Shown here: one piece after another, positions 14,301-22,232 of the stretch
Numbering within the stretch: the stretch's first letter is position 1
How the letters are laid out: every line of letters starts with the position of its first letter
Virus record (IMG/VR): IMGVR_UViG_3300031692_000009
Coordinates: 1-40,166 of that record
From: a virus
Length of the DNA: 40,166 nucleotides
Reading direction: 5' to 3' (one strand)
The notes under the pieces: generated by a model
Database searches by the model: none
The model's input: only the letters and a program-made list of their open reading frames with translations
Told to the model about the DNA's origin: nothing
Position numbers and translations under genes: made by a program

Positions 14301-16472
14301 TTATAAAATTAATTTAATAAAAAATTCTGTAGTTTTAGTTCTATTAACTCTAAATATAACACTTGTTTTCTTAAGTTCTTTTGCTAAAGTAAATTTATTC
14401 AATAATCCCTGTGATGGTAGGTAGTTAAATAATTCATTTGCTGTATACCAACTTCCTTCATCTTCCCCAGGGTATAGATCAAAAGATTCCTCAATTAAAA
14501 GTATTTTTTCTGATTTATTCAAATATTGCATATTTATTTGATTTATTTCTTTTACCTCTTCATAGTCAAATTTATAAGATGCTTTTCTTAAATATAGGTT
14601 ATAAAAATAGCCCCATAACATATCAACATCTATTTTAGTCTTTTTATCAAAGTCTATACAATTAAGGGTTAAATACCTTCTAGTTCCTGTTAGATCTCTT
14701 AAATACTCGACATCGTTTGTTGTTGCTGCTAAACATACACGCCTTTTTTGTACAATCGCCGTTGGTGCATAAGGTATTCTGAATTTATCTCTTGGAGCTG
14801 TTATAAAATTCTTAATAGCTTCTTGATCTGATTTTTTAAAAGTTGTTGCAATTTCTCCCATTTCAACTAAAATATTAGAAACTGTTTCCATTATTGAATC
14901 TTTATTGGTTAAATCCAAACTCCTTCCAGATAGAAAATAATTATCCCTAAAATGATTTGGTAATAAATTTTGTAACCATGTAGTTTTCCCAATAAATTGA
15001 GGCCCCTGCAACACAAGAATATAATCACAGGCGATCGAATCATTATCCTTAGAACATCCAATATAAACCATCTGTAATAAAAATTTACCAATATATTTAT
15101 TTTTATATTTATTATTACTAATAACAGTGTCTAATAATTTATTAAATATCTCTTTATCTGGGTTATTGCAATAATAAGAATGGCAGCTTTTTAAATAATC
15201 TTCCCAGGGATTATATTTATTTTTTTGACCGATAAAGGTTAAATTACTTTCCAAATGCTTTTCATTTATATTGAAAAAATGTTTTTCACATAAATTTTTA
15301 ATATTAATAACTTGCCTGGACAATATATCAAGATATTTATTATTTTCAAAAACTTCATAATCCATTTTTATCATATTATATTTTATATTTAAGCTATAAT
15401 GATTAAGCAAGCATGTTATATTTTCCTCAACAGGTAATACCTTTATTTTAGTAATTGGCGGCTTTTCTTCTACATCTTTATAAAATTGAAAATAGTCTGA
15501 TAATCTTTTTTTTCTTTTTTCAAGATCTGTAAACTCTACAAAAACATAATCAGGATTCCACTTTATATTTAATAGATCTAAATTTTTGTTATAATCTTCC
15601 TTGGCCCTATTAAAGTCTATTCCTAAATTAAACTTATCATTAATAAATTTTGCAGCAGCAAAGTTATTAATATCCTCTTTTAAAGCCACAAATTTTATTA
15701 AATCTCCTCCTTGATTGCAGCCGAAACAATACCAGTAATTTTGTAAAGTATTTATTTGTAAACTGTCTGTTTTTTCACTATGAAAAGGACAATTGATTTT
15801 ATTGCTATGATTTACACTCAATCCATAATATGATATTATGTCAATAATATGTAATTGATTGTTTATATATGAAAATATATCACTAGATGAATCTTTGTTA
15901 TATTTTCTTTTTTCATTAGGTTTTATTTTTTTTACTTTTTCCAATTCTTTATATAAATATATTAAATCTTTAGAATTTTGATTTATTTCAAAATGTTCAT
16001 TATAGACATTTCCTGTTAATACAAAGGCTTTTGAATGAGAATATATTTCAACTCCACATTTTTGCGGCTCATTTTTCCATTTTTCATTTAGTTGATACAT
16101 TCTTACATTTAGCCCTTTTTTATCTTTGAAGTTATTAGTAATATTAAATATTGCATGAAGCCCCTTGCCTCTCCTTGATATCTCTAAGTATGGATTTTTT
16201 ATATTTCCTAAAAAGCTTTTGGCCCATTCTCTCAACTCCATATCATCATTAAAACAATCATCCAGATCGACTATTACATAATCATTATTAAGACAAAAAG
16301 CAATATCATATTTATTATTTGTATTTTTTATTATTTCATCAAATGTATTCCAGTTATCTGGGTTTGTTGCATCTGTTTTTATTCCTTCTAAATTACGTGG
16401 TATTCCTTCAAAAGATAGCATCCATTGGTCCAATATTTTTAATTCATCTGGAATATTATTATAATTATTCAT
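14301..16472 (-). CDS. Replication protein: AEP-like primase-polymerase, CHC2 zinc finger and VirE-type helicase
   Basis: 723 residues from ATG 16472 (GGAGG six bases upstream). The N-terminus has the acidic IVDLDDC motif at 67-73, then RRGKGLHAIF near 100-110, as in bifunctional primase-polymerases (AEP). A DnaG-type zinc finger follows: Cys228-x2-His231 (CPFH) and Cys249-x2-Cys252 (CFGC) with GGDLIKFV after it. The C-terminal half is a virulence-E-like SF3-type ATPase with Walker A GPQFIGKTT (490-498), an acidic VEMGEI motif near 530, and AATTND and GTRRYL later. It probably primes and unwinds DNA at the adjacent origin. No separate DNA polymerase gene is seen. Confidence 0.88.
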   Translation of the reverse strand: MNNYNNIPDELKILDQWMLSFEGIPRNLEGIKTDATNPDNWNTFDEIIKNTNNKYDIAFCLNNDYVIVDLDDCFNDDMELREWAKSFLGNIKNPYLEISRRGKGLHAIFNITNNFKDKKGLNVRMYQLNEKWKNEPQKCGVEIYSHSKAFVLTGNVYNEHFEINQNSKDLIYLYKELEKVKKIKPNEKRKYNKDSSSDIFSYINNQLHIIDIISYYGLSVNHSNKINCPFHSEKTDSLQINTLQNYWYCFGCNQGGDLIKFVALKEDINNFAAAKFINDKFNLGIDFNRAKEDYNKNLDLLNIKWNPDYVFVEFTDLEKRKKRLSDYFQFYKDVEEKPPITKIKVLPVEENITCLLNHYSLNIKYNMIKMDYEVFENNKYLDILSRQVINIKNLCEKHFFNINEKHLESNLTFIGQKNKYNPWEDYLKSCHSYYCNNPDKEIFNKLLDTVISNNKYKNKYIGKFLLQMVYIGCSKDNDSIACDYILVLQGPQFIGKTTWLQNLLPNHFRDNYFLSGRSLDLTNKDSIMETVSNILVEMGEIATTFKKSDQEAIKNFITAPRDKFRIPYAPTAIVQKRRVCLAATTNDVEYLRDLTGTRRYLTLNCIDFDKKTKIDVDMLWGYFYNLYLRKASYKFDYEEVKEINQINMQYLNKSEKILLIEESFDLYPGEDEGSWYTANELFNYLPSQGLLNKFTLAKELKKTSVIFRVNRTKTTEFFIKLIL

Positions 16473-16489
16473 CAAAATCCTCCATTCTT

Positions 16490-16738
16490 TTACGTTAATA
16501 TGTTAATATATCCATCTAGCTGAAATCCTGAATTATGTTTTGTTATTATAGATCCCTTATGAAATCTAAAGGAATAAGAATTATATTCATGACATTGCTC
16601 GCACCAAGTTATTATTATAATTGTTTTTTCTCTGTTTCGATCTCCAGGTAAAATATATTCTGTAACATTATGCATCCATTGAGATCCACATTCACACAAT
16701 AAATTATTATCATTATCAATTTTCAATTTGCTCACCAC
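16490..16738 (-). CDS. Small zinc-binding protein
   Basis: 82 residues with CECGSQW near residue 15 and C-x2-C at WCEQCHEY near 48, the spacing of a zinc ribbon; strands lie between and after. The start overlaps the RHH gene by 23 bases and ends 18 bases before the replication gene start, so all three are one operon. It may assist replication, but that is inferred only from position. Confidence 0.6.
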   Translation of the reverse strand: MVSKLKIDNDNNLLCECGSQWMHNVTEYILPGDRNREKTIIIITWCEQCHEYNSYSFRFHKGSIITKHNSGFQLDGYINILT

Positions 16739-16892
16739 CTTCTAATTTTAAAATATATAAGTTAATACCATTTTCTATTATTTCTTGTTGTGTAGTCCTG
16801 TGTTTACTAGCCATTTCTTTTAATACTATTTTTAATTCATCAGTCAATCTAATGGTTTTTACTTTTTTCTTATCTTCAACTATTTTAGGCAT
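16716..16892 (-). CDS. Ribbon-helix-helix regulator, CopG-like
   Basis: 58 residues. The strand VKTIRLTDEL, helix KIVLKEMASKH, a turn with RTTQQEIIENGINLYI and a charged end match the CopG/Arc fold, in which a dimer inserts a two-stranded sheet in the major groove. It has GGAGG before ATG 16892 and is the first gene of the minus-strand replication operon, reading from the divergent promoter at 16923-16951. It could control that promoter or the facing early one. Confidence 0.75.
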   Translation of the reverse strand: MPKIVEDKKKVKTIRLTDELKIVLKEMASKHRTTQQEIIENGINLYILKLEGGEQIEN

Positions 16893-16922
16893 TTTTTAAA
16901 CCTCCATTTATTTAGTAGCTAC

Positions 16923-16951
16923 ATATTATATTAAATAATATTCAAAGTCAA
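16923..16951 (-). promoter_or_regulatory. Promoter for the minus-strand replication operon
   Basis: TTGACT (16951-16946), a 17-base spacer and TAATAT (16928-16923) on the minus strand lie about 30 bases before the RHH gene. The early plus-strand promoter P1 begins only 16 bases away in the opposite direction, so one bound protein could control both. Confidence 0.65.
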
Positions 16952-16963
16952 TACAAAAAAAAG

Positions 16964-16995
16964 TTGTTGACCAACAATAAAAGTTGTTATATAAT
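16964..16995 (+). promoter_or_regulatory. Early promoter P1 with shared operator
   Basis: TTGACC (16967-16972), 17-base spacer, TATAAT (16990-16995). Half-sites TTGT-N6-ACAA-N6-TTGT cover the -35 box and spacer at ten-base intervals. It drives the genes from 17019. Copies P2 to P5 occur at 19096, 20753, 23148 and 26558. Confidence 0.75.
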
Positions 16996-17018
16996 CTAAT
17001 TAAAGGGGGTTTTGTGGA

Positions 17019-17351
17019 ATGGATAATCGAATTTGTATTACAAACGAATTACGAAATAATGTTGCTATTGGATATTTTACCCTTAGATGGTCTTTTATAA
17101 AACAGGCTGAAAAAAAATATAATTTAACAATGGAATACATCAGGACCAAAGATAAATTTTTGTTGGATAAAATAAATAAATTAAATAAAGATCTATTTAT
17201 TAATAAATATGGATATCCTGAAATAGTAAAAGAAATACTCTTATTTAACGAATACAGAGGTCAAAAATATAAAGGGTATAATTACAGGGATAAACAATTA
17301 AACCTATTTATATATGAAAAGGAGGCTAATTATGAGCAAAAACAAAGTTAA
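17019..17351 (+). CDS. Early hypothetical protein, 110 residues
   Basis: First gene after early promoter P1, with GGGGG nine bases before ATG. The protein is a lysine- and tyrosine-rich helix bundle by eye with WSFIKQAEKKYNLTMEY and KINKLNKDLFINKYGYPEI segments and no cysteine motif. It overlaps the next gene by 20 bases. First-expressed small phage proteins often target the host, but nothing in the sequence names a target. Confidence 0.6.
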   Translation: MDNRICITNELRNNVAIGYFTLRWSFIKQAEKKYNLTMEYIRTKDKFLLDKINKLNKDLFINKYGYPEIVKEILLFNEYRGQKYKGYNYRDKQLNLFIYEKEANYEQKQS

Positions 17352-17574
17352 TACAATAAAATACAAGACTTTAAAATGTAGACATTGTTCAAGAAATAAA
17401 AGTATCAAAGAAAAAAAGAATCCTGGGTTTAATTATTGGCATCCAGGTGGTTATATATATTTAATTGTTTGTGATGATAATTTTTTAAGATCTTGTGAAG
17501 TTGGAGCAGAAAAACCAACAGATTGTTTAATTGATGAAGAAAATTGGGAGGAATGGGAAAAGAATGGGAAATAA
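17332..17574 (+). CDS. Small cysteine-containing early protein
   Basis: 80 residues from ATG 17332, chosen because AAGGAGG stands directly upstream; an earlier frame start has none. C-R-H-C near the N-terminus, a GFNYWHPGGYIYLIVCDD centre and two later single Cys suggest a compact metal-binding fold. The acidic C-terminus overlaps the LuxR-type gene. No family recognised. Confidence 0.6.
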   Translation: MSKNKVNTIKYKTLKCRHCSRNKSIKEKKNPGFNYWHPGGYIYLIVCDDNFLRSCEVGAEKPTDCLIDEENWEEWEKNGK

Positions 17575-17920
17575 TTATAGAAAATTATACTACAATACTC
17601 TTATAGAACTATTAGAACTCAAGATCCAGAATAATATAAATGTAAAAGAAAATTTAAAATTATTAAAAAGAACAATATTAGAAGCCGTAGGAGAGAGGAC
17701 AATTAAAACGCTAATACCATTAAGTCCTAGAGAAAAAGAAGTATTTCCATTATTGATAGAGGGGAAAACATCAAACAATATAGCAAAAACTTTATTTATA
17801 AGTACAAATACAGTAAAAAAACATATTACTAATATTTTAAATAAATCAGGCTGCAATAATAGATTAGAATTAATTAGTTATGGAATAAATCAAATTACTA
17901 ACTATGAAAAGGAGTGTTAA
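17564..17920 (+). CDS. LuxR/GerE-type DNA-binding protein
   Basis: 118 residues from ATG 17564 (GGGAGG 12 bases upstream; TTG 17531 or ATG 17534 are alternatives inside the preceding gene). The C-terminal 60 residues are a clear GerE helix-turn-helix: LSPREKEVFPLLIEGKT, SNNIAKTLFIS, TNTVKKHITNIL, then an N-R-L-E-L-I end. The N-terminus is a short helical extension and not a receiver or autoinducer domain, so activity is probably not ligand-gated in the usual way. It is likely a phage transcription switch; its sites are unknown. Confidence 0.85.
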   Translation: MGNNYRKLYYNTLIELLELKIQNNINVKENLKLLKRTILEAVGERTIKTLIPLSPREKEVFPLLIEGKTSNNIAKTLFISTNTVKKHITNILNKSGCNNRLELISYGINQITNYEKEC

Positions 17921-17924
17921 TTTA

Positions 17925-18107
17925 ATGCATATTATAAAGGCAATAAATAAAGCTTTTGAAGATGATAAAATGAATACAGCAAAGGACAAAGACGGCAATA
18001 GATATGAAGTATATATAAGTCAAAGCGATACAGATCAAAAGCTAAGAGTAATAAAAAATGGAATGATGATAGAAATATCTTTAGATCTAAATTTTAAAGG
18101 AGGTTAA
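17925..18107 (+). CDS. Hypothetical early protein, 60 residues
   Basis: ATG 17925 follows AAGGAGTGTTAATTTA; an upstream ATG at 17904 lies within the LuxR-type gene and in front of that site. The protein has a helical start, then DKDGNRYEVYISQSDTDQ, then RVIKNGMMIEISLDL, suggesting a small beta domain. Function unknown. Confidence 0.6.
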   Translation: MHIIKAINKAFEDDKMNTAKDKDGNRYEVYISQSDTDQKLRVIKNGMMIEISLDLNFKGG

Positions 18108-18111
18108 TTTT

Positions 18112-18513
18112 ATGAAAATAACAAATTTTACTAAAATGCTTTATGAATTTTTGATTTTTAAAGTATTTACACAATATCAAGACCAGGTCAACGACTTGGA
18201 TAATTCAGAACATAGTAAACTATATAAAGAATGGGTATATTATGCAGACCATTTAATAAAAAATCTAGATGGAATTTATATTAAAATATTAGAAAATTGG
18301 CTGCCTTTGGATGAATTAAAAAAATTAGATTGTTGGAATATGCTAGAGCCTAAACGAAAATTATTAGAAAATTATAAATATCATTGTTTTGAATATTGTG
18401 GGAGACCTAATGTGTATAAATTTTTGAACTTAAAGGAACAAAATGAAAAGGCTTCAAAGTATATACATTATGATTTTAGTTCCTTAAGACCCAAAAAGTT
18501 TGGGGATATATGA
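18112..18513 (+). CDS. Hypothetical early protein, 133 residues
   Basis: A good AAAGGAGG precedes ATG 18112. The protein is helical and rich in Lys, Leu and Tyr with isolated Cys residues (HCFEYCGRP near residue 100). It overlaps the next gene start at its TGA stop. No family recognised. Confidence 0.6.
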   Translation: MKITNFTKMLYEFLIFKVFTQYQDQVNDLDNSEHSKLYKEWVYYADHLIKNLDGIYIKILENWLPLDELKKLDCWNMLEPKRKLLENYKYHCFEYCGRPNVYKFLNLKEQNEKASKYIHYDFSSLRPKKFGDI

Positions 18514-18851
18514 TGATTGAAAAAAAATATATAATTCTGAATCGATTAAAAGAAAGATATCAAATTGCTCCAGATGGAACAGTAACAAATAAAAGAACTG
18601 GAAGAGTTCTACAATATGTTAAAACAAATTATCGATATGAAATTGTGTGTTTTTGGGATATAGAAACTAAGAAAAATTATCATTATACAAAAATGCAATT
18701 ACAAAGCTTTCTAAATGGTGATTATAAAAAAATACATAAATGCAAAATTTGTAATTGTATGACTGAGGATTTTTGGTGTATTAAATGTAAAATGAAAATG
18801 AAAAATATAAGAAGAGAGATTAATAAAAGAATGGAGAGATTTTATGAGTAA
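18510..18851 (+). CDS. NUMOD4-like small protein with zinc knuckle
   Basis: 113 residues. The N-terminal half reads ERYQIAPDGTVTNKRTGR followed by VLQYVKTNYRYEIV, close to the N-terminal DNA-binding module (NUMOD4 type) of HNH homing nucleases. The C-terminal half has CKICNC and CIKC cysteine pairs with a basic tail. The HNH catalytic centre itself is absent, so it may be a remnant or a stand-alone DNA-binding protein. ATG 18510 or 18513 are both possible, each overlapping the previous stop. Confidence 0.6.
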   Translation: MMIEKKYIILNRLKERYQIAPDGTVTNKRTGRVLQYVKTNYRYEIVCFWDIETKKNYHYTKMQLQSFLNGDYKKIHKCKICNCMTEDFWCIKCKMKMKNIRREINKRMERFYE

Positions 18852-18993
18852 ATATGGTATATGTCCAGAGTGTGAAAAAAAAGGGGAAATAGTATCCCTA
18901 GAAAAATTTAAACAAACAATTACCGCTAATAATGGAAAAAAAACAAAAATAAGTGGAGCTTTTTGCCCAAAATGTAATTTTAGAACATCTTAA
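18844..18993 (+). CDS. Small zinc-ribbon protein, 49 residues
   Basis: C-P-E-C near residue 8 and C-P-K-C near 42 bracket a lysine-rich strand region, a standard zinc ribbon. The ATG overlaps the preceding stop by eight bases. It is the last gene before the terminator at 19036-19072. Possible nucleic-acid binding. Confidence 0.65.
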   Translation: MSKYGICPECEKKGEIVSLEKFKQTITANNGKKTKISGAFCPKCNFRTS

Positions 18994-19035
18994 TGTGATA
19001 TAATTAAAGTGTTTCGATCTTCTTCAAAAAAAAGT

Positions 19036-19072
19036 CTCTTTAGATGATTTATTTATCTAGAGAGGTTTTTTT
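19036..19072 (+). terminator. Rho-independent terminator after the P1 gene group
   Basis: CTCTTTAGAT (19036-19045) pairs with ATCTAGAGAG (19055-19064), ten pairs with one G-U, nine-base loop, followed by G and seven T. It separates the P1 unit from promoter P2. Confidence 0.8.
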
Positions 19073-19092
19073 ATATAAAAATACAAAAAAAC

Positions 19093-19124
19093 TTGTTGCT
19101 TAACAATAAAACTTGTGATATAAT
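19093..19124 (+). promoter_or_regulatory. Early promoter P2 with shared operator
   Basis: TTGCTT (19096-19101), 17-base spacer, TATAAT (19119-19124). Half-sites TTGT-N6-ACAA-N6-TTGT are complete. It matches P5 exactly over the operator and drives the gene at 19178. Confidence 0.75.
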
Positions 19125-19177
19125 ATATTTAGAGGTTAAGACAGACCGACCTACTAAATTAACTGGGGGAAATAAAA

Positions 19178-20059
19178 ATGTTAACAATGAAAATGAAAAA
19201 GGAATTAATGATTAGTGAAATTTTAAGAATTTGTGAAGATGGACACAGAAACGTAAAAGAATTAACAGAAAACAAAGATCTTTGCAGTAATCTTTTAAAA
19301 GATCATTTAAGAGCAACAGCAATCAATATTATTCAAGATTCAAAAGTAAAAACTGGATATAATTATTTTACTGAACATCTAAAAAAATACTACAGGAAAC
19401 CAGGTTTAATAAAATTATATGAAGATTTAGTAAAAGAGGTATATTTACTTATTTTACTAAACAAAAAACTAACAAATTTATTAAATAAACAAAAAGTAAC
19501 AACTTGCAACAAAAGCGAAACATGTATTAACGCAAAATCACAATGTAAGCATTGTAATAATTGCAATAGATATACCGAGAAAATAATTGAAAAAGTAAAC
19601 GAGAACCCAGATAATGGATTATCAGAAATGGGAATAGAAATAAAATATGATGATTTCCTGAAAAAAGCAAAGCATTTAAAAAATTTAATTGAAAATATTA
19701 AAACTGTAAAAGTTGATACTCTTAAAGTTAACAATGAAAAGATCAGATCAATAATGACATATTATGAGAGTAAATTAAATTGTATTAAGGAAAAAGATTG
19801 GTTAAAGATAACCGTTGAATGGTTAAGAGATTGTAATAACGACTTGTTTGAATCATATGACAATAGATTAAACGATGATATACAAATATTAACAGCTTAT
19901 AGGGATCAGCTTTTAAAAGAACTAGATAACATCAATAATGATTTTGAAAAAGTTTTAAAAGAAGATGCTAAAAGCTGGGAAAGTAACAAAGATCAGGAAT
20001 ATTATTTTAATAAAGTTTTAATAGTCTGGAATAAATTTAATAATCAGGACCTTAATTAA
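19178..20059 (+). CDS. Early protein with central cysteine cluster
   Basis: 293 residues, mostly long charged helices. Around residues 108-128 there is a dense cluster, C-x5-C-x7-C-x2-C-x2-C, able to bind zinc or an iron-sulfur centre. The C-terminal part looks coiled. It is the first gene after P2, with GGGGG before ATG. I do not recognise the family; the composition would suit a structural adaptor or nucleic-acid protein. Confidence 0.6.
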   Translation: MLTMKMKKELMISEILRICEDGHRNVKELTENKDLCSNLLKDHLRATAINIIQDSKVKTGYNYFTEHLKKYYRKPGLIKLYEDLVKEVYLLILLNKKLTNLLNKQKVTTCNKSETCINAKSQCKHCNNCNRYTEKIIEKVNENPDNGLSEMGIEIKYDDFLKKAKHLKNLIENIKTVKVDTLKVNNEKIRSIMTYYESKLNCIKEKDWLKITVEWLRDCNNDLFESYDNRLNDDIQILTAYRDQLLKELDNINNDFEKVLKEDAKSWESNKDQEYYFNKVLIVWNKFNNQDLN

Positions 20060-20080
20060 GGTCCTGGAAGGGGTAATTTT

Positions 20081-20383
20081 ATGGATAATAATAATTATAT
20101 TTTAAAAAGATTGACAGTAGTTGGATTAAAATTTTATATCAATAGTGAGTACTGGAAATATGAAATAAATCTAGGCAATTATGTTGAAGTAAAGCCAGAA
20201 CCAATAAACCAATATGATAAAAATGCAATGGCAGTATATCACAATGATAAAAAAGTTGGTTATGTCTGCAAAAATGAAAATTTACACTGTGAACCTGGAT
20301 TTTATAAAATTTCCTGTATGACAGGATTTTCCATTCCTGTAGTTATGAATATTATTAAATTGGAGGATTTTGAGAATGAATAA
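20081..20383 (+). CDS. HIRAN-domain-like protein 1
   Basis: 100 residues. The core EVKPEPINQYDKNAMAVYH followed by NDKKVGYVCKNEN is the HIRAN signature (EP-N-x-YD-x-NA-x-x-V ... IGYV). HIRAN domains recognise DNA ends or stalled forks and are usually fused to SF2 helicases or nucleases; here the domain stands alone. A second, more diverged copy is at 22710-22964, three kilobases away, near the SF2 helicase. It may load that helicase on DNA. Confidence 0.75.
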   Translation: MDNNNYILKRLTVVGLKFYINSEYWKYEINLGNYVEVKPEPINQYDKNAMAVYHNDKKVGYVCKNENLHCEPGFYKISCMTGFSIPVVMNIIKLEDFENE

Positions 20384-20723
20384 ACAAATATTACTTGCAA
20401 AGTCTGGATCTAAATATTTAAAGATCCAGATGCCAGGGCAAAAAACCATCATAATTTTTGAAACTCAGATCTATATTTTTGATTATATTTTCAGTAAATT
20501 AAATGTCGTAAATAAGGATATATATGATATCGATATGTTAACTGAATACTGTGCTAATGAAAGTTATTATATATTCTTAAGAGCCTATGATTTAAGGGAT
20601 GATTTAAAAGACTACTGGGAATCATTTTTCACTGATCCTGAATATGATAATTATAAAGATTGTGGGCAATACGATCCTCAATATTATGGATATACATGGC
20701 CAGGCGATAACGATATAATTTAA
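20376..20723 (+). CDS. Hypothetical acidic early protein
   Basis: 115 residues from ATG 20376 (GGAGG upstream), overlapping the HIRAN-like gene by eight bases. The N-terminus is a basic strand region (GSKYLKIQMPGQKTIII) and the C-terminus is extremely Asp/Tyr-rich (DPEYDNYKDCGQYDPQYYG). The tail resembles DNA mimics in charge, but that is composition only. Function unknown. Confidence 0.6.
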   Translation: MNKQILLAKSGSKYLKIQMPGQKTIIIFETQIYIFDYIFSKLNVVNKDIYDIDMLTEYCANESYYIFLRAYDLRDDLKDYWESFFTDPEYDNYKDCGQYDPQYYGYTWPGDNDII

Positions 20724-20749
20724 AAAAAGTCTAATAAATATAATAAAAG

Positions 20750-20781
20750 TTGTTGACCTACAACAAAACTTGTGATATAAT
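20750..20781 (+). promoter_or_regulatory. Early promoter P3 with shared operator
   Basis: TTGACC (20753-20758), 17-base spacer, TATAAT (20776-20781), with TTGT-N6-ACAA-N6-TTGT half-sites. It drives the gene group from 20815 (SSB-tail mimic, zinc ribbon, ERF). Confidence 0.75.
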
Positions 20782-20814
20782 AGTATTATAGTAAAGGAGA
20801 GGGGGTAACACACA

Positions 20815-20955
20815 ATGAGCGAAAACGAGTATTATGAATTTTTAATTAGACCAATCAACAAAAATAAAGAGGAATGGGAAAAAATACAGGAACAAAAAGC
20901 ATTAGAGGCCGATAAATACCAAAAAGAACTTGACAACGAAGATCTCCCCTTTTAA
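20815..20955 (+). CDS. 46-residue protein with SSB-type C-terminal tip (DLPF)
   Basis: ATG 20815 follows AGGAGAGGGGG. The protein is a charged helix (EEWEKIQEQKALEADKYQKE) ending in DNEDLPF. The acidic tail DDDLPF is the protein-interaction tip of bacterial single-strand DNA-binding proteins, which recruits RecO, RecG, PriA, RecQ and others. No OB-fold is present and no SSB gene is seen in this genome. It is the first gene of the recombination unit and lies shortly before the ERF annealing protein. A decoy or recruiter of host SSB partners is the likely role, an inference from the tip alone. Confidence 0.7.
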   Translation: MSENEYYEFLIRPINKNKEEWEKIQEQKALEADKYQKELDNEDLPF

Positions 20956-21001
20956 CAAAGGGGGTTTACATAGATAAAAAGCAGCAAAGGAGGTGACAAA
21001 A

Positions 21002-21160
21002 GTGGCTCAGTTAAAACCATTAAGCGGAAAATGTCCAACATGTGGAAAACAACTAACATTCAAAAACTATACACTTGACAAAGAAGGAAACCAGCTTAAA
21101 ATTTACGTATGTCAAAATGAAAATTGCACAAACCAACAAGAATATGAAAGTCATTCATAA
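21002..21160 (+). CDS. Small zinc-ribbon protein, 52 residues
   Basis: GTG start at 21002 with AAAGGAGGTGAC just before it. GKCPTCGKQL near residue 10 and CQNENC near 37 make a four-cysteine ribbon; the strands between have KIYV. It lies between the SSB-tail mimic and ERF genes. It is similar in size to other zinc-ribbon proteins of this genome but not clearly a copy of one. Function unknown. Confidence 0.65.
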   Translation: MAQLKPLSGKCPTCGKQLTFKNYTLDKEGNQLKIYVCQNENCTNQQEYESHS

Positions 21161-21219
21161 TAATTATACAGGGAGGGGCAGCCCTCCCAAAAAAAAATAA
21201 AAAGGAGAAATAAAAAATT

Positions 21220-22137
21220 ATGGAAAATAAATTAAGTTTTAATAAAAGAATTTCATTGACAAAAATAGAGGTATTTGCAGCTATACAAGCTCAAGAACTT
21301 GATAAAACAGCTAATAAAAAATCTGGTTACTATTCAATAAAAACAATTATTGGAGAATTAAACCCAATAATGAATAAGTATGACGTGGATCTTGATTTAT
21401 TAATTAGTAATGAAGTTGTTGACATAGTCTGGCATGACTGCCTAAAAGATGTATTCCATCGTTCAAGCTCAATAGATATCTCTAAAATAAAAGATATCCC
21501 ACGACTTCCATCAATGACCAATGATGTCCAATCAATGGGGGCATGTCTTACATATGTAAGAAGGTATGCTTATACAGTAGCACTTAACCTAAATGCTACT
21601 GACCACCTAGAGAATAACACAGGTAAACCAATCCCAGAACCAACATTTGAAGGATTAAATCAAGATCAATTAAATGAACTTGAAAAGCATGACCAGGATA
21701 TTGTAAAATTTGTAATTAAAAAATCAAGTTATGGAATAATTACTAATATTCCTTCATTATCTTTTAATACTTTATTAAATAATGTGAAGGATCTGGAGAC
21801 TAAAAAAGCAGAAAAAGAAAAAGCAGAAAAAGCAGAAAAAGCAAAGGTAGGAATAACAAAAGAACCTGAAAAAGAAACCCCATATGTACCTAATACAAAG
21901 ATGCTTTATACAATAGCAACGGATGCTGGAGTTTCAAAAGATAATGTTCATAAATACATTAAAAAGAATTTCGGGATTGAATCAACAAAAGAATTAACCA
22001 GCATCCAGTTTGATTTAACTATTCAAGACCTTGAAAAACAAAAAGCAATATTAGAGAGGAAAGTATTGGCAGGGGCTGACCTTCCAATAAGCCCGGATAA
22101 TTTCGCAAAACCAGCAGATGAAAAAAAAAATAGATAA
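21220..22137 (+). CDS. erf: ERF-family single-strand annealing protein
   Basis: 305 residues. The N-terminal 130 residues show the ERF pattern: an FAAIQAQELD helix, GYYSIKTIIGELNPIMNKY, strand VDIVWHDCL, then SMGACLTYVRRYAYTVALNL, the glycine-arginine-tyrosine motif typical of the family. A lysine/glutamate-rich linker near 195-210 leads to a second helical domain. The family anneals complementary single strands in phage recombination. With the Gp157-like, helicase and RecU-like genes downstream it forms a full recombination module. GGAG lies before ATG 21220. Confidence 0.9.
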   Translation: MENKLSFNKRISLTKIEVFAAIQAQELDKTANKKSGYYSIKTIIGELNPIMNKYDVDLDLLISNEVVDIVWHDCLKDVFHRSSSIDISKIKDIPRLPSMTNDVQSMGACLTYVRRYAYTVALNLNATDHLENNTGKPIPEPTFEGLNQDQLNELEKHDQDIVKFVIKKSSYGIITNIPSLSFNTLLNNVKDLETKKAEKEKAEKAEKAKVGITKEPEKETPYVPNTKMLYTIATDAGVSKDNVHKYIKKNFGIESTKELTSIQFDLTIQDLEKQKAILERKVLAGADLPISPDNFAKPADEKKNR

Positions 22138-22213
22138 ATATTCAAATGGAAGTTTTTATGATGAAGTTGAGGTTATAGAAAATATTTGGTTTTATAACCT
22201 CGATGAATATTAA
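22118..22213 (+). CDS. Possible small protein, 31 residues
   Basis: ATG 22118 overlaps the end of the ERF gene by 20 bases and reads a lysine start then a mixed sequence (IDKYSNGSFYDEVEVIENIW). The frame spans an eight-base inverted repeat (GAGGTTAT/ATAACCTC) that may be a hairpin. No clear ribosome-binding site exists, so translation would depend on coupling to ERF. Confidence 0.4.
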   Translation: MKKKIDKYSNGSFYDEVEVIENIWFYNLDEY

Positions 22214-22232
22214 TAAATGGAGGATGAAAAAA

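Noticed and set aside
18990-19012. Promoter at TGTGATATAAT
   Set aside because: The -10 resembles P2 to P5, but no -35 or operator half-sites are present, and transcription would run straight into the terminator at 19036.
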